This document shows, one piece after another, positions 27,877 to 37,600 of a stretch of DNA of 64,000 nucleotides; the first letter of the stretch is position 1, and every line of letters begins with the position of its first letter. Made by a program: the position numbers and the translations under genes. Location: the NCBI GenBank assembly GCA_023439125.1, contig JAEXOU010000010.1, positions 62,001-126,000 of the forward strand. The letters are read 5' to 3'. A model generated the notes under the pieces. The model did not search any database. It was not told the DNA's origin and saw only the letters and a program-made list of their open reading frames with translations. The stretch is from Bacillota bacterium. Lineage in GTDB: Bacteria; Bacillota; Clostridia; Lachnospirales; Lachnospiraceae.

Positions 27877-29805
27877 TTAGATTTTTATTGTTTCAAGATC
27901 TTTCTTCCATAAACTCCAACTAGCATCACTTGGCATACGAAGATCTCCACGTGGGGAGAGTGCGACAGAACCAACCTTTGGTCCATCTGGAAGGCATGAC
28001 CGTTTAAACTGTTGAGTGAAAAAACGATGATAAAAAGTTGTTTCCCACTGTAATATTGTTTTCTTGGAATATTCATTAGAAAATGCGTATACAGCTAACC
28101 TAAATATTTTGGATGGCATATATCCGTATCTCATCATGTAATACAAAAAGAAGTCATGCAATTCATAAGGGCCAACAATATCCTCTGTCTTCTGAACAAT
28201 TTCACCCTGCTTTGGTGGTAATAATTCTGGGCTCACTGGAGTATCTAAGATATCAAGGAGTACTTCCTTTAGTTCATTTGATTTAGCTTCCTCTGCAAAA
28301 TAGGATACTAGGTATCGAACTAAAGTTTTAGGAACAGAGCAATTAACTCCGTACATTGACATGTGGTCTCCATTATAAGTAGCCCAACCAAGCGCTAATT
28401 CTGACATATCTCCAGTTCCAATAACAATACCATTACATTCATTAGCGATATCCATTAATACTTGTGTTCGTTCTCTAGCTTGCGAATTTTCATAAGTAAC
28501 ATCTTGTACGTTAACATCATGTCCAATATCATTCAAATGTAATAAGACCGCTTCATTAATTGGTATTTCTCGTAACGTTACATTTAACTCTTTTACTAAT
28601 GTGACCGCATTATTATAAGTTCGATCTGTTGTACCGAAACATGGCATTGTAACTGCAATGATACCTTTGTGATCAAGATTTAGCAGATCAAATGCTTTTG
28701 TTACTACAAGAAGTGCTAGAGTAGAATCTAATCCTCCTGAGATTCCTATCACTACATTCTTACATCCAATATGCTCCAGTCGTTTTTTTAGGCCCATTGC
28801 CTGAATCATTGTAATCTCATTGCAATGTTTTTTTCGCTCCGTACGATTGCTTGGTACAAATGGAGTTTTAGCGACGTGACGAGTTAATTTTACTTTGTCA
28901 TCTACATTTTCAAAACAAAATGGTACTCTCACATAATTATCGGAATTAACAATAAATGTTGACATCCGTCTTCGTTCACTTACTAGTTTTGATAAATCTA
29001 ACTCCGTTATAATCATCTCATTGATAAATCGTTTCGACTCTACAACCACAGTGCCATTTTCGGCAATTAGATTATGCCCTGAGAAAACTAAATCAGTTGT
29101 TGATTCTCCATCGCCTGCACTAGCATATAAATACCCACAAATTAATCGTCCCGATTGATTCTTTACTAAATCTTTTCGGTAGGCATCTTTACCTGTATTC
29201 TCATCTCCAGCAGAAAGATTCGCAATTACAGTAGCTCCTGCCATACTAAGCCCGCCACTTGGTGGCTGTGGCACCCATAAATCCTCACAGATTTCAACTC
29301 CTAGAATGAAATCTCTTAACTGTTCATTTACAAATAATAAATTGGCTCCAAACATAACTTTTTGACCAAACAAAGTTATTTCTACTGGATTTGGATTACC
29401 TTTTTGAAAGTGACGTGCTTCATAAAATTCAGAGTAATTAGGTAGATGTTGTTTTGGAACTATCCCAAGTAACTTCCCATTACACATTACCGCACCCACA
29501 TTATATAATTTTGAATCTTTCATTATTGGCAAGCCAACCAAAATAACCATATCAAGTCCACTCGAAGCCTGTACAATTTTCTCCAACGAATTGATTGCTG
29601 CAACCTCTAGTGTATCTTGCAAAAATAAATCACCACAAGTATAACCGGTAATACAAAGCTCTGGGAAAACTAATAGTTTCACTTTTTTTTGATATGCTTT
29701 TTTTATAGAATCGATGATTTGATTGGTATTGTACTCACAGTCTGCGACTTTAATGTGAGTTGTTGCTGCTGCAACTTTTAAAAATCCGTCTTTCATTTGT
29801 TTCAA
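27877..29805 (-). CDS. nadE: Glutamine-dependent NAD+ synthetase
   Basis: A 642-residue two-domain enzyme. The N-terminal nitrilase-type amidase has its triad in FPELCITGY (Glu), VPKQHLPNY (Lys) and GVEICEDLW (Cys), and releases ammonia from glutamine. The C-terminal synthetase has the pyrophosphate loop GISGGLDSTLA and amidates nicotinic acid adenine dinucleotide. The length fits the class found in clostridia and mycobacteria rather than the shorter ammonia-dependent NadE. It is monocistronic, ended by the hairpin at 27772-27862. Confidence 0.95.
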   Translation of the reverse strand: MKQMKDGFLKVAAATTHIKVADCEYNTNQIIDSIKKAYQKKVKLLVFPELCITGYTCGDLFLQDTLEVAAINSLEKIVQASSGLDMVILVGLPIMKDSKLYNVGAVMCNGKLLGIVPKQHLPNYSEFYEARHFQKGNPNPVEITLFGQKVMFGANLLFVNEQLRDFILGVEICEDLWVPQPPSGGLSMAGATVIANLSAGDENTGKDAYRKDLVKNQSGRLICGYLYASAGDGESTTDLVFSGHNLIAENGTVVVESKRFINEMIITELDLSKLVSERRRMSTFIVNSDNYVRVPFCFENVDDKVKLTRHVAKTPFVPSNRTERKKHCNEITMIQAMGLKKRLEHIGCKNVVIGISGGLDSTLALLVVTKAFDLLNLDHKGIIAVTMPCFGTTDRTYNNAVTLVKELNVTLREIPINEAVLLHLNDIGHDVNVQDVTYENSQARERTQVLMDIANECNGIVIGTGDMSELALGWATYNGDHMSMYGVNCSVPKTLVRYLVSYFAEEAKSNELKEVLLDILDTPVSPELLPPKQGEIVQKTEDIVGPYELHDFFLYYMMRYGYMPSKIFRLAVYAFSNEYSKKTILQWETTFYHRFFTQQFKRSCLPDGPKVGSVALSPRGDLRMPSDASWSLWKKDLETIKI

Positions 29806-29979
29806 ACCTTTCGAATATAGTTGTCATGTAAATTTGTAGTATTGCCTTATTATACCACATACCTTAATATTTAACACCATCCTTTTTTTACCCATCATTA
29901 TTTCGATTTGATCCGTCATTGCCATTACTTAAGTGCACTGCTATAATACTCTTATTATTAATTTATCAGAGGAGACTAT

Positions 29980-30879
29980 ATGATTTACTCAGAATATGAA
30001 AAATGTGAGCTTTGCTGTCGGCGTTGTAAAGTTAATCGTAATCAAGGAAAACTTGGTTTTTGTGGTATGGATGCTTCTCTCTATGCTGCTAGGGCAGAAC
30101 TGCATTTTTGGGAAGAACCATGCATTAGTGGGGAGGCAGGATCAGGGACAGTTTTTTTTAGTGGTTGTTCTCTCCAATGTGTATTTTGTCAAAATCATGA
30201 TATTGCAGTAGCAAAGGCGGGTAAACAAATTAGCCAAAAACGGCTCACTGAAATTTTTCTTGAATTGCAAGCAAAAGGAGCTCTAAATATTAATCTTGTA
30301 ACTCCAACTCACTATGTACCTCAAATTATTGACGCTTTACGTGAAGCTAAAAAAAATGGCTTAACATTACCTATTGTATATAATACAGGATCTTATGATA
30401 CCGTTGAAACAATCCAAAGTCTTGATGGACTAATTGACATTTATTTACCTGACCTGAAATATTATAGCAGCGAACTAAGCACCCGATATAGCAAAGCTCC
30501 TAACTACTTTGATTGTGCATCCAAGACCATTTCGGAGATGTTTCGCCAAGTTGGGCAGCCACAATTCGAGAAAGACCAAATGATAAAAGGATTGATTGTG
30601 CGACATCTTGCACTACCAAATGCATTGCATGATTCTAAGAAAGTATTAAAATACTTATGGGAATCCTATGGAGATCAAATTTATGTAAGCATTATGAATC
30701 AATATACACCTCGACAGGCTACAGAAAAATATCCAGAAATTAATCGTAAACTTACGAAACGAGAATATAACAAATTAATTGATTACGCATTGGATTTAGG
30801 ATATAGTAATGCCTTCATTCAAGAAGGAGAAACCGCATTAGAAAGTTTTATTCCTAGTTTCACATATGAAGGCATTTAA
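29980..30879 (+). CDS. Radical SAM protein, PflX family (PFL-activase-like)
   Basis: The 4Fe-4S motif C-x3-C-x2-C is seen in SGCSLQCVFCQN, preceded by a cysteine-rich N-terminus (CELCCRRCKVNR and LGFCGMD). These match the COG1313/PflX group, related to pyruvate formate-lyase activating enzyme but without a proven substrate. At 299 residues it has the family length. Later parts include LVTPTHYVP and the SIMNQYTP segment typical of the group. It is transcribed alone; its stop codon overlaps the terminator of the convergent RNA gene. Confidence 0.85.
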   Translation: MIYSEYEKCELCCRRCKVNRNQGKLGFCGMDASLYAARAELHFWEEPCISGEAGSGTVFFSGCSLQCVFCQNHDIAVAKAGKQISQKRLTEIFLELQAKGALNINLVTPTHYVPQIIDALREAKKNGLTLPIVYNTGSYDTVETIQSLDGLIDIYLPDLKYYSSELSTRYSKAPNYFDCASKTISEMFRQVGQPQFEKDQMIKGLIVRHLALPNALHDSKKVLKYLWESYGDQIYVSIMNQYTPRQATEKYPEINRKLTKREYNKLIDYALDLGYSNAFIQEGETALESFIPSFTYEGI

Positions 30880-30899
30880 AAAGACAGCCGAAGCTGTCT
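30878..30899 (-). terminator. Rho-independent terminator of the 6S-like RNA
   Basis: AGACAGC-TTCG-GCTGTCT stem with a UUCG tetraloop followed by TTTTT on the minus strand. The weaker opposite reading may also help end the convergent radical SAM gene. Confidence 0.8.
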
Positions 30900-31097
30900 C
30901 TTATCTCATGTTATACCCCAAAATGCCGGTTCTTGTATTTTGACTCCTAGCCAGGCTAGGTGGGTAACCGCAAATAAGCTTCTGCCTTCCACTGCAAAAT
31001 TGGAGGCTTGACATCCACTTATCAATATAGGAATCCCTTTTAAAGTATTGTAGGTTCAAAATAACAAGAGTTATCGAACATCTCAGGTTGTTTTGTT
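30878..31097 (-). ncRNA. ssrS: Probable 6S RNA
   Basis: A transcript of about 220 bases is framed by a near-consensus promoter and by a strong terminator. It can fold as a long rod: near the 5' end CTTGTTATTTTGA pairs with TCAAAATACAAG, AUGUU pairs with AACAU at the base, and GATAAG pairs with CUUAU further in, leaving a central bubble with a small hairpin (CCTAGCCTGGCTAGG) on the 3' side. This rod-with-bubble shape and the 5' CTGAGATGTTCG are typical of 6S RNA, which binds sigma-70/A RNA polymerase. No reading frame is present. It could be another structured RNA; a covariance search would settle it. Confidence 0.7.
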
Positions 31098-31103
31098 AAG
31101 ATT

Positions 31104-31132
31104 ATTATAACTCATTTGTCAGACAATTTCAA
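31104..31132 (-). promoter_or_regulatory. Near-consensus sigma-A promoter of the 6S-like RNA
   Basis: On the minus strand TTGAAA (31132-31127) and TATAAT (31109-31104) are 17 bases apart. The start is expected near 31097. Confidence 0.8.
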
Positions 31133-31194
31133 GTATTTTTGTAAGGAATATAAAGGTTAATAATATATAGATTGAATTATTTGTCTAAATATGT

Positions 31195-32673
31195 CTATTG
31201 TTTTAATTCATCCAACTTTACACTATCAAATGTAAAAATAAATTCTGTTCCGACATTTACCTCACTTTTTACTTCAATTGTCCCATTATGCTTTAATGCA
31301 ATTTGTTTTGCTATTGCTAGTCCTAGACCAGAACCTTTTGCGTTTTGTCGCAACTTTGACTTATAGAATTTTTCAAAGATATTTTCTAACTCTTCTTTGG
31401 CAATACCAATACCTTCATCTTTGATTGATACTATTAATCTTTCCCCACTTTTTACTGAAATATTGATAGAAGAATTTTCATGTGAAAATTTAATAGCATT
31501 ATCACAAATAACCAAAAACATTTGTCTCATACGATCGTAGTCACCATACATTAGGCAAATATCACTATCATATGTAAGATATATTTTTATCTTTTTCTCA
31601 TCACCTAATTGTTTTACTACACGTACTACATCTTCAAAGACCTGGACTAAATTAATCGGTTCTTTTTCAACAACAAAGTCTGGGTTTTGCATCTTTGATA
31701 AAGTTAATAAATCTCCAACTAGACGTTCCATACTTTTGCATTCAAGTAACATCTTTTCATAGTATTGCTGTTTATTCTCATCACTTGTAACAACACCATC
31801 AACCAAACTTTCTGTATATGCACGAACAACTGTAATCGGTGTACGAAGTTCATGAGAAACATTAGCAAAAAAATCAAGTCGCATCTGCTCAAGATTGTTT
31901 CGAATTTTTTCATTTTCCATTAACTTATCCGTCAAGAAATCAATCGTTTTTGCCAAATCGCCGATCTCATCTTTACGATTAATCTCAGTCTTCGTTTCAT
32001 ATTTTTGATTTGCTAATTCTAGTGCTGTATGTCGCATCTTCAAGATAGGTCTTGATAATTGCTTTGCAAATAAAATTGCAAGGATAAAAGATACAAATAA
32101 TGCAACAAGGGCACTGTACAAGATTAAAGTTCTCGTACTATAAAGTGATTCTGTCTGACTGTCTAACTCCGCTATAATTAGAATAGCTCCACAGACCTCA
32201 CCATTACTTCCTCGGACTGGAACGCCAACTGTAATGATATCATAACCATGGAAATCACTATAACTTGTCGCCGTTGTTTTTTCTCCATGAAAAGCACCCT
32301 TAATTACTTTTTGATATTCCTTACTTGATAACAAGTCATTCAGCTCCACTGTTACCATTCTAGCATCCATAGGCTCTTTCGCCTCTGGATTCGATACAGA
32401 CCAAGTTTCGTCTGCACCTATTTCTTTTAACATCTCCAAATAAGTATAGCAACGACTATACTCTTTATTTACAATAAATTCTGTAAACATTTTTGAAACA
32501 GCTTCTCCCTGTTTCATTAATCGATTACGAAAACTATTAATTGTACTCTTTTCGCTTAAATTAATAAAGATTACTCCCAGAATCAAAGCGAACAAAACTA
32601 CCATAACCGCATAGTTAACATAAACCTTGAAGAACAAACGATTCCACGGCCTTACTTTCCTGTTTTCAACCAT
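31195..32673 (-). CDS. Sensor histidine kinase
   Basis: The protein has a first membrane segment at about residues 16-38, an extracytoplasmic sensor of about 140 residues, a second membrane segment near 180-205, a HAMP linker, and a HisKA domain with the phosphorylated histidine in FFANVSHELRTPITVV. The ATPase domain shows N (CDNAIKFSH), G1 (DEGIGI) and G2 (GSGLGLAI) boxes. I choose the ATG at 32673, 14 bases after the stop of the regulator gene; an upstream GTG would overlap it. It is the partner of the OmpR-type regulator just upstream. The signal sensed is unknown. Confidence 0.92.
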   Translation of the reverse strand: MVENRKVRPWNRLFFKVYVNYAVMVVLFALILGVIFINLSEKSTINSFRNRLMKQGEAVSKMFTEFIVNKEYSRCYTYLEMLKEIGADETWSVSNPEAKEPMDARMVTVELNDLLSSKEYQKVIKGAFHGEKTTATSYSDFHGYDIITVGVPVRGSNGEVCGAILIIAELDSQTESLYSTRTLILYSALVALFVSFILAILFAKQLSRPILKMRHTALELANQKYETKTEINRKDEIGDLAKTIDFLTDKLMENEKIRNNLEQMRLDFFANVSHELRTPITVVRAYTESLVDGVVTSDENKQQYYEKMLLECKSMERLVGDLLTLSKMQNPDFVVEKEPINLVQVFEDVVRVVKQLGDEKKIKIYLTYDSDICLMYGDYDRMRQMFLVICDNAIKFSHENSSINISVKSGERLIVSIKDEGIGIAKEELENIFEKFYKSKLRQNAKGSGLGLAIAKQIALKHNGTIEVKSEVNVGTEFIFTFDSVKLDELKQ

Positions 32674-32686
32674 GCCCTTTAACCTT

Positions 32687-33388
32687 TCACTCGTTAAGTT
32701 CAAACTTATATCCAACACCCCATATTGTCTTGATTGACCATTTAGGATGATTTACATTATCAAGTTTTGCACGAAGACGTTTTATATGGGAATCTACTGT
32801 CCTACTATCTCCGAAATAATCAAATCCCCATAAACTATCTAATAAATTATCTCTCGTAAACACTTTATTTGGATTGCCTGCCAGCGTCCACATAGTTTCA
32901 ATTTCTTTCTTTGTTAAGGATACTTTTGTACCATTAATATGTAATGTATACTCATCCAAATTAATTTCTAAGTCCTCTACCCTAAGTGTATTAGCAGAAA
33001 CTTCTTTATCCTTATCTTTATCTTTCTTCGTCATTCTACGTAGTACTGCACGTACTCGTGCCATAACTTCACTTGGACTAAACGGCTTCACAATATAATC
33101 ATCTGCACCAATATCAAGCCCCATTATCTTTTCAAAATCTTCGCCACGTGCAGTAATTAATATGACAGGTACATCTGATTTAGTTCGTATTTTACGACAT
33201 ACCTCATAACCATCTTCCTTTGGCATCATAACATCTAATAATACAACTGAAGGATTATATTGGCGAAACATCTGAAATGCTTCTTCTCCATCAGAAGCTA
33301 TAATTGGTTCTAATTCCTCTTTTCTAGCGTAGGCAGCTAATACATCGGTGATGTCAGGATTATCATCGGCGATTAAAATATATTGCAT
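32687..33388 (-). CDS. OmpR-family response regulator
   Basis: The receiver domain has the acidic pocket DD (IADDNPD), the phospho-acceptor Asp in VVLLDVMMP and the K of YIVKPF; the C-terminal winged helix contains SRTVDSHIKRLRAKL and TIWGVGYKF. This is a standard PhoB/OmpR activator. I place the start at 33388 (MQYILIADD) since GGAGGT is 7 bases ahead of it; an upstream in-frame codon would add five residues. It is the first gene of a two-gene operon with the histidine kinase and is divergent from an Ig-like surface protein gene, which may be a target. Confidence 0.93.
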   Translation of the reverse strand: MQYILIADDNPDITDVLAAYARKEELEPIIASDGEEAFQMFRQYNPSVVLLDVMMPKEDGYEVCRKIRTKSDVPVILITARGEDFEKIMGLDIGADDYIVKPFSPSEVMARVRAVLRRMTKKDKDKDKEVSANTLRVEDLEINLDEYTLHINGTKVSLTKKEIETMWTLAGNPNKVFTRDNLLDSLWGFDYFGDSRTVDSHIKRLRAKLDNVNHPKWSIKTIWGVGYKFELNE

Positions 33389-33621
33389 TGATACTACCTC
33401 CATTCAAATATATATCTAATCTATTTTTCTCAATTTTATTACACAATTCTCCAACTATAACTATAATTATATTGAAAACACCTTGTAAAAACAAGTGCTT
33501 TACGTAATAAAATAATTTTTTATTACCAATTATTAATATTTTTTATCATCTGCCACTTTTCTGACAAAAACAAGTAATAAAATGGTACTGAATAAACAAA
33601 GAATAGATGGAGGACTTAACT

Positions 33622-34422
33622 ATGAGTTATTCCAGATCAAAGAAGTATTTATTAATCCTTGGTCTTATGGTTTTCTTTGTATTGTTCCTGCCTGCTACAG
33701 ATAATTTAATAATTGCACAAGCAAAAGATATCACATCATCAGAAGAGCCAGTAATTTTGCCTGAGATAAAGTTAAATGTTAAAAGCAAGGAACTTGTAAA
33801 AGGAAAATCTTACAATCTCAAGGTTTACAATACAACAGATATGCAGACGATATCATTTAAGTCAAGTAATTCTGCCATTGTATCTGTTAGTGATACTGGT
33901 ACTGTCAAAGGACTTGATATTGGTACTGCAACAATTTATGTGACCGTTAAAGAGGATACAAAAGTTATTACAACGCTTCAATGTGAGATAACAGTCGGCG
34001 TTCCTGCTATTTCAATTCGTCTCACACAAAGCAATATTATTCTCGTTGTTGGTCAGAGAACATCTTTAAAAGTTTTAGTGGCCCCATATAATACAGTTGA
34101 AGTTGCTCGTTTTACTAGTTTAGATTCTGATACAGCTTCCATCAGCACTGGGGGACGTATCACAGCAAAATCTGTGGGTAGCACATATGTTTACGGAATA
34201 ATCGATAATGGTTATAGCAAATGCAAAGTATCCGTTATTGATGAGGCAACCTATAATATATTGAATGAATCTGGCTACTCTGACTTATCAGCAATAACAG
34301 ACTTAGATGCAGTTCTTCTTGAGATTACTAGTGGTAGTGCAATAAAGGTTACTCCAGAAAGTGAGAATAACAATTCTACCAATACGAATAATGTGAAAGA
34401 GGAATCGAATACAGCACAATAA
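33622..34422 (+). CDS. Secreted protein with two bacterial Ig-like (BIG2) domains
   Basis: A signal peptide (SRSKKYLLILGLMVFFVLFL) is followed by two Ig-like BIG2 repeats: one with SSNSAIVSVSDTGTVKGLDIGTATI, and one with SLDSDTASISTGGRITAKSVGSTYV. The C-terminus is a serine, threonine and asparagine-rich tail. There is no sortase signal, so it is probably released or held by a partner. I choose the ATG at 33622, since an earlier ATG overlaps the GGAGG ribosome site. Divergent from a two-component regulator gene. A role in cell-surface adhesion or polysaccharide contact is an inference. Confidence 0.8.
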   Translation: MSYSRSKKYLLILGLMVFFVLFLPATDNLIIAQAKDITSSEEPVILPEIKLNVKSKELVKGKSYNLKVYNTTDMQTISFKSSNSAIVSVSDTGTVKGLDIGTATIYVTVKEDTKVITTLQCEITVGVPAISIRLTQSNIILVVGQRTSLKVLVAPYNTVEVARFTSLDSDTASISTGGRITAKSVGSTYVYGIIDNGYSKCKVSVIDEATYNILNESGYSDLSAITDLDAVLLEITSGSAIKVTPESENNNSTNTNNVKEESNTAQ

Positions 34423-34429
34423 TATATAT

Positions 34430-34460
34430 AAAAGTGTTTCGCTTGCGAAACACTTTTTTT
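34430..34460 (+). terminator. Terminator of the Ig-like protein gene
   Basis: AAAGTGTTTCGC-TT-GCGAAACACTTT stem followed by a run of T, directly after the stop codon. Confidence 0.85.
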
Positions 34461-34466
34461 GTCTCC

Positions 34467-34636
34467 TGTGTTTGTGATTTATTAATACCTTCCTCTAAAA
34501 GTAAGAGCCTAATCCTATATTTTCGGAGTGCCTTACAAGTCCCACATGCTCTTTGTGGGCTTGTGAGCGTAGCACGCCGAAGAAAATATAGGATCAGACT
34601 CTTTCGTTTTCATAATCTTACAAAAATCACAAACAC
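34467..34636. repeat. Dispersed palindromic hairpin element (copy 3), convergent junction
   Basis: Nested arms: TGTTTGTGATTT with AAATCACAAACA on the outside, then ATCCTATATTTTCGG with CCGAAGAAAATATAGGAT. The core AGTGCCTTACAAGTCCCAC and GTGGGCTTGTGAGCGTAGC is the family type sequence. The inner arms differ completely from those at 56 kb yet remain complementary. It sits between converging surface protein genes. Confidence 0.75.
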
Positions 34637-34646
34637 TCCATACACT

Positions 34647-37600
34647 CTATTTAAGTGATGCAACCAAGACTCTGAATATAGTCTCCGGACCATATCCATA
34701 TCGATTGTATGCAAATATCGAAACATCTGTATCTTCTGTAATTGCAGGTACCTGAATTACAAAGGTTCCATCCTCTTCAACTTTTCCAGAATAGTTCGTT
34801 CCATTCACTCTTGCGTAAACTGCTGTCTTAGTCAGTTTTAGTGTAGGTTCCTTTTCTGAATTGATTAGGAATAATTCAACATTACCAGTGATCTGAATCG
34901 CTCCATTCGTAACTGTTTTAGCAACCAAAGCAGTTGGTGCATCTGGAGCCTTCTTTTTTACCACTTTAAATAATCGCTTACTATTTGTTGTTTGATTCTG
35001 AGCATACATTGATATTTTCGTACCGGATTTTAATCGATCAAATTTAATAATGTGTACATATCCATCATACTTCTGATCATATGTGCCTTTCTCTGATATA
35101 TAATATGGAATACCCTCTATATCCACGAGTAACTTACAATTTTCCTTCGTTAATACCTTGATAAACTCCACGGAATTATTCAGATCTGTAATTAACTCTG
35201 GCTTTGTAGGTTGACGGTAAGTAACTAAACTATAAGAAGAATCTATTAGCTTACCTAAGTTATTACGGGATGTTACCTTCACTAGTGAGCCTTCTATTAA
35301 CTCACCTTTTAAGTTTACCGTGTACGTTCCATCTTTGCTGGTTGTTGCTTTTACAACCTCTGTACCACCTACATATGGAATCAAGATAGAGATACTTTCT
35401 TCAGGTAAATAAGTAATCGTTATCGATGAGGAATTATATGAGGTTTTACTAAACGCTACATTCTCTGACTGCCCTAGCGAAACAACCTCACCTACCTTCG
35501 CGTAAGTTATACGACTCCTTTGTGTTTCAGAACTATCCGTCTCCTTTGCATAAGCGCTTATGGTAGTTACTGGAGTGATTGGTGAATTTAAGGTAACTTT
35601 AAAATTACCGTTTTTGTCTGCCATAACCGTATGACTAGTCCCATCCACTGTAACTAAAACCATGACTGCATTCTTTTTTGAAAGGGCTCTCACATTACCA
35701 TAAATCGTATCCTCTGAAACTAACACATTATAGAATTCAGGAGCATATGGGCCACCTTTTTGAACTTTGATATAAGTGCTAACACCAACTCTTCCGACAT
35801 AATCCATACTAACAACACGCAGTTCTGTACCTATATCGATGTTTGGTAAAGAAATCTCAAATCTTCCATCTTGATCTACAGATTGAGGAGCAATTACCAC
35901 GTCATAATTTGTGAAGTCAATCTCTAGTGTAGATCTTACAATCTGTGCTGTTTCTTCATCTTGAACATAAACAGTCCTCGAGTCAGCATCTACAACGATA
36001 ATAAAATTGTCTTTATCAGCTGTTACTCCAGTCAAAAACTGTGAATTGTTGTAGTATTTATCAACTGATAAAACATTCGGTACCGCATACTTAACATATA
36101 CCTTTGTCATATCACTCTTACGATTGTTTTCTTCATCCTCTGCATATACGTAAAAACTAGTACCAGAGATTTGAGCTGGAATTGTTATGGAAAAAGAACC
36201 ATCCTGATTTGCCTTTTTTGAATATATCTTTTCTCCAAGCTTAACGTAAACCTTAGCTCCTGCTTCTGCTCTTCCTGTTACTACTGTTTTCTTATTTGTA
36301 AATGACCATACTTTCGGTGCAGCCATCTCCTTCGCACCAATATTATCGATTATGACCTTATAAATAGCCTTTTTCCCATTATAATCTTCAGCAAGTATCG
36401 TATAGGTTTCATTGAAATAAGCAACGAACTGATTATTTTTTATCTCATCCCTAATATTCCAACCCGTATTCTCAATATCTGCATCTTCTGCCATATACTT
36501 AATAGATTTTATTCCCGAACTTGAGAAGGCATCTACATAGACGGTATAATGCCGATTCGTTGGTTCTAATACACTTTGGAGAGCAACGATATGAGGTTCT
36601 TCTACTGAAGGCTTAACTGCCTTAAACTTTAATAGTGTACTATCATCCATCTCATATAGTGTACTATCATACATACCATTCTCTTTTGCATATTTAACTC
36701 CTTGATTTGGTATCAACATAAGGAATTCTTGATCTTCTCTGAATTTGATTGTCCAATTATGATCAACCATTGGGGTATATTTTCCTAGTAAGTTCAGACT
36801 AGTTAGGTAATCAGTAATAATATATTGAGTTCGATACATCCCCTTGATTTTCTGGGAAGCAGCCCAACTAAAGATTCCTGTAGGCGTTATCGTATTACAA
36901 GCAATTACAAACTCCATGTCATCGGTTACTTGTTTTCCATCATATGTGATATTTGATACACGATATGTATCATTAATTTTCGTACCTGAAATATCATAAC
37001 GAGGTGCAATGTATGGTGATATTGTGTAATTAATACCATCAAATACAAAGAATTTACTCCAATCATTCAACCAGTCATTATGAATTAAGAACTGAGTATC
37101 TTTGCTACCAATTTCTAATGTATTATATGCACTAGCTGAAAGCTCTAACCACTCTCTAAGTTGGGCACCTGTTATCTTATAGATATAAGTGTAATTACGA
37201 TAATTTTGCACCGTAAATAAATCTGCAGTGCTAATACTTCCTGAAATATTTACAAAGTCATCTCCAGAGTTTGCTCCGTAACTAATGTGCGATGCTGCAG
37301 CAATAACTGGATATCCTGCATATGATTGATCAACTGACTCAATGTACTTTCTTGCATAAGCAATGCGAGCATCATTCTGTAACTGTAATACCGCATTATC
37401 TCCCAAAAGTCCAAGATAATTCTGTAGAGTAACTCCATCTTCTAGTTGAATTAGTCCTTTTGTTCGATATATCTCAAGTTCTTCTTTCCAGTTTTCCATA
37501 AAAGAAAGAATTCTACTATCTTCTTTTAGCTTATAATCTGAAATTCTACGAACCTCACCAGACTGTTTCTCAATCTTAAAGTTCCCATTCTCATCATAAC

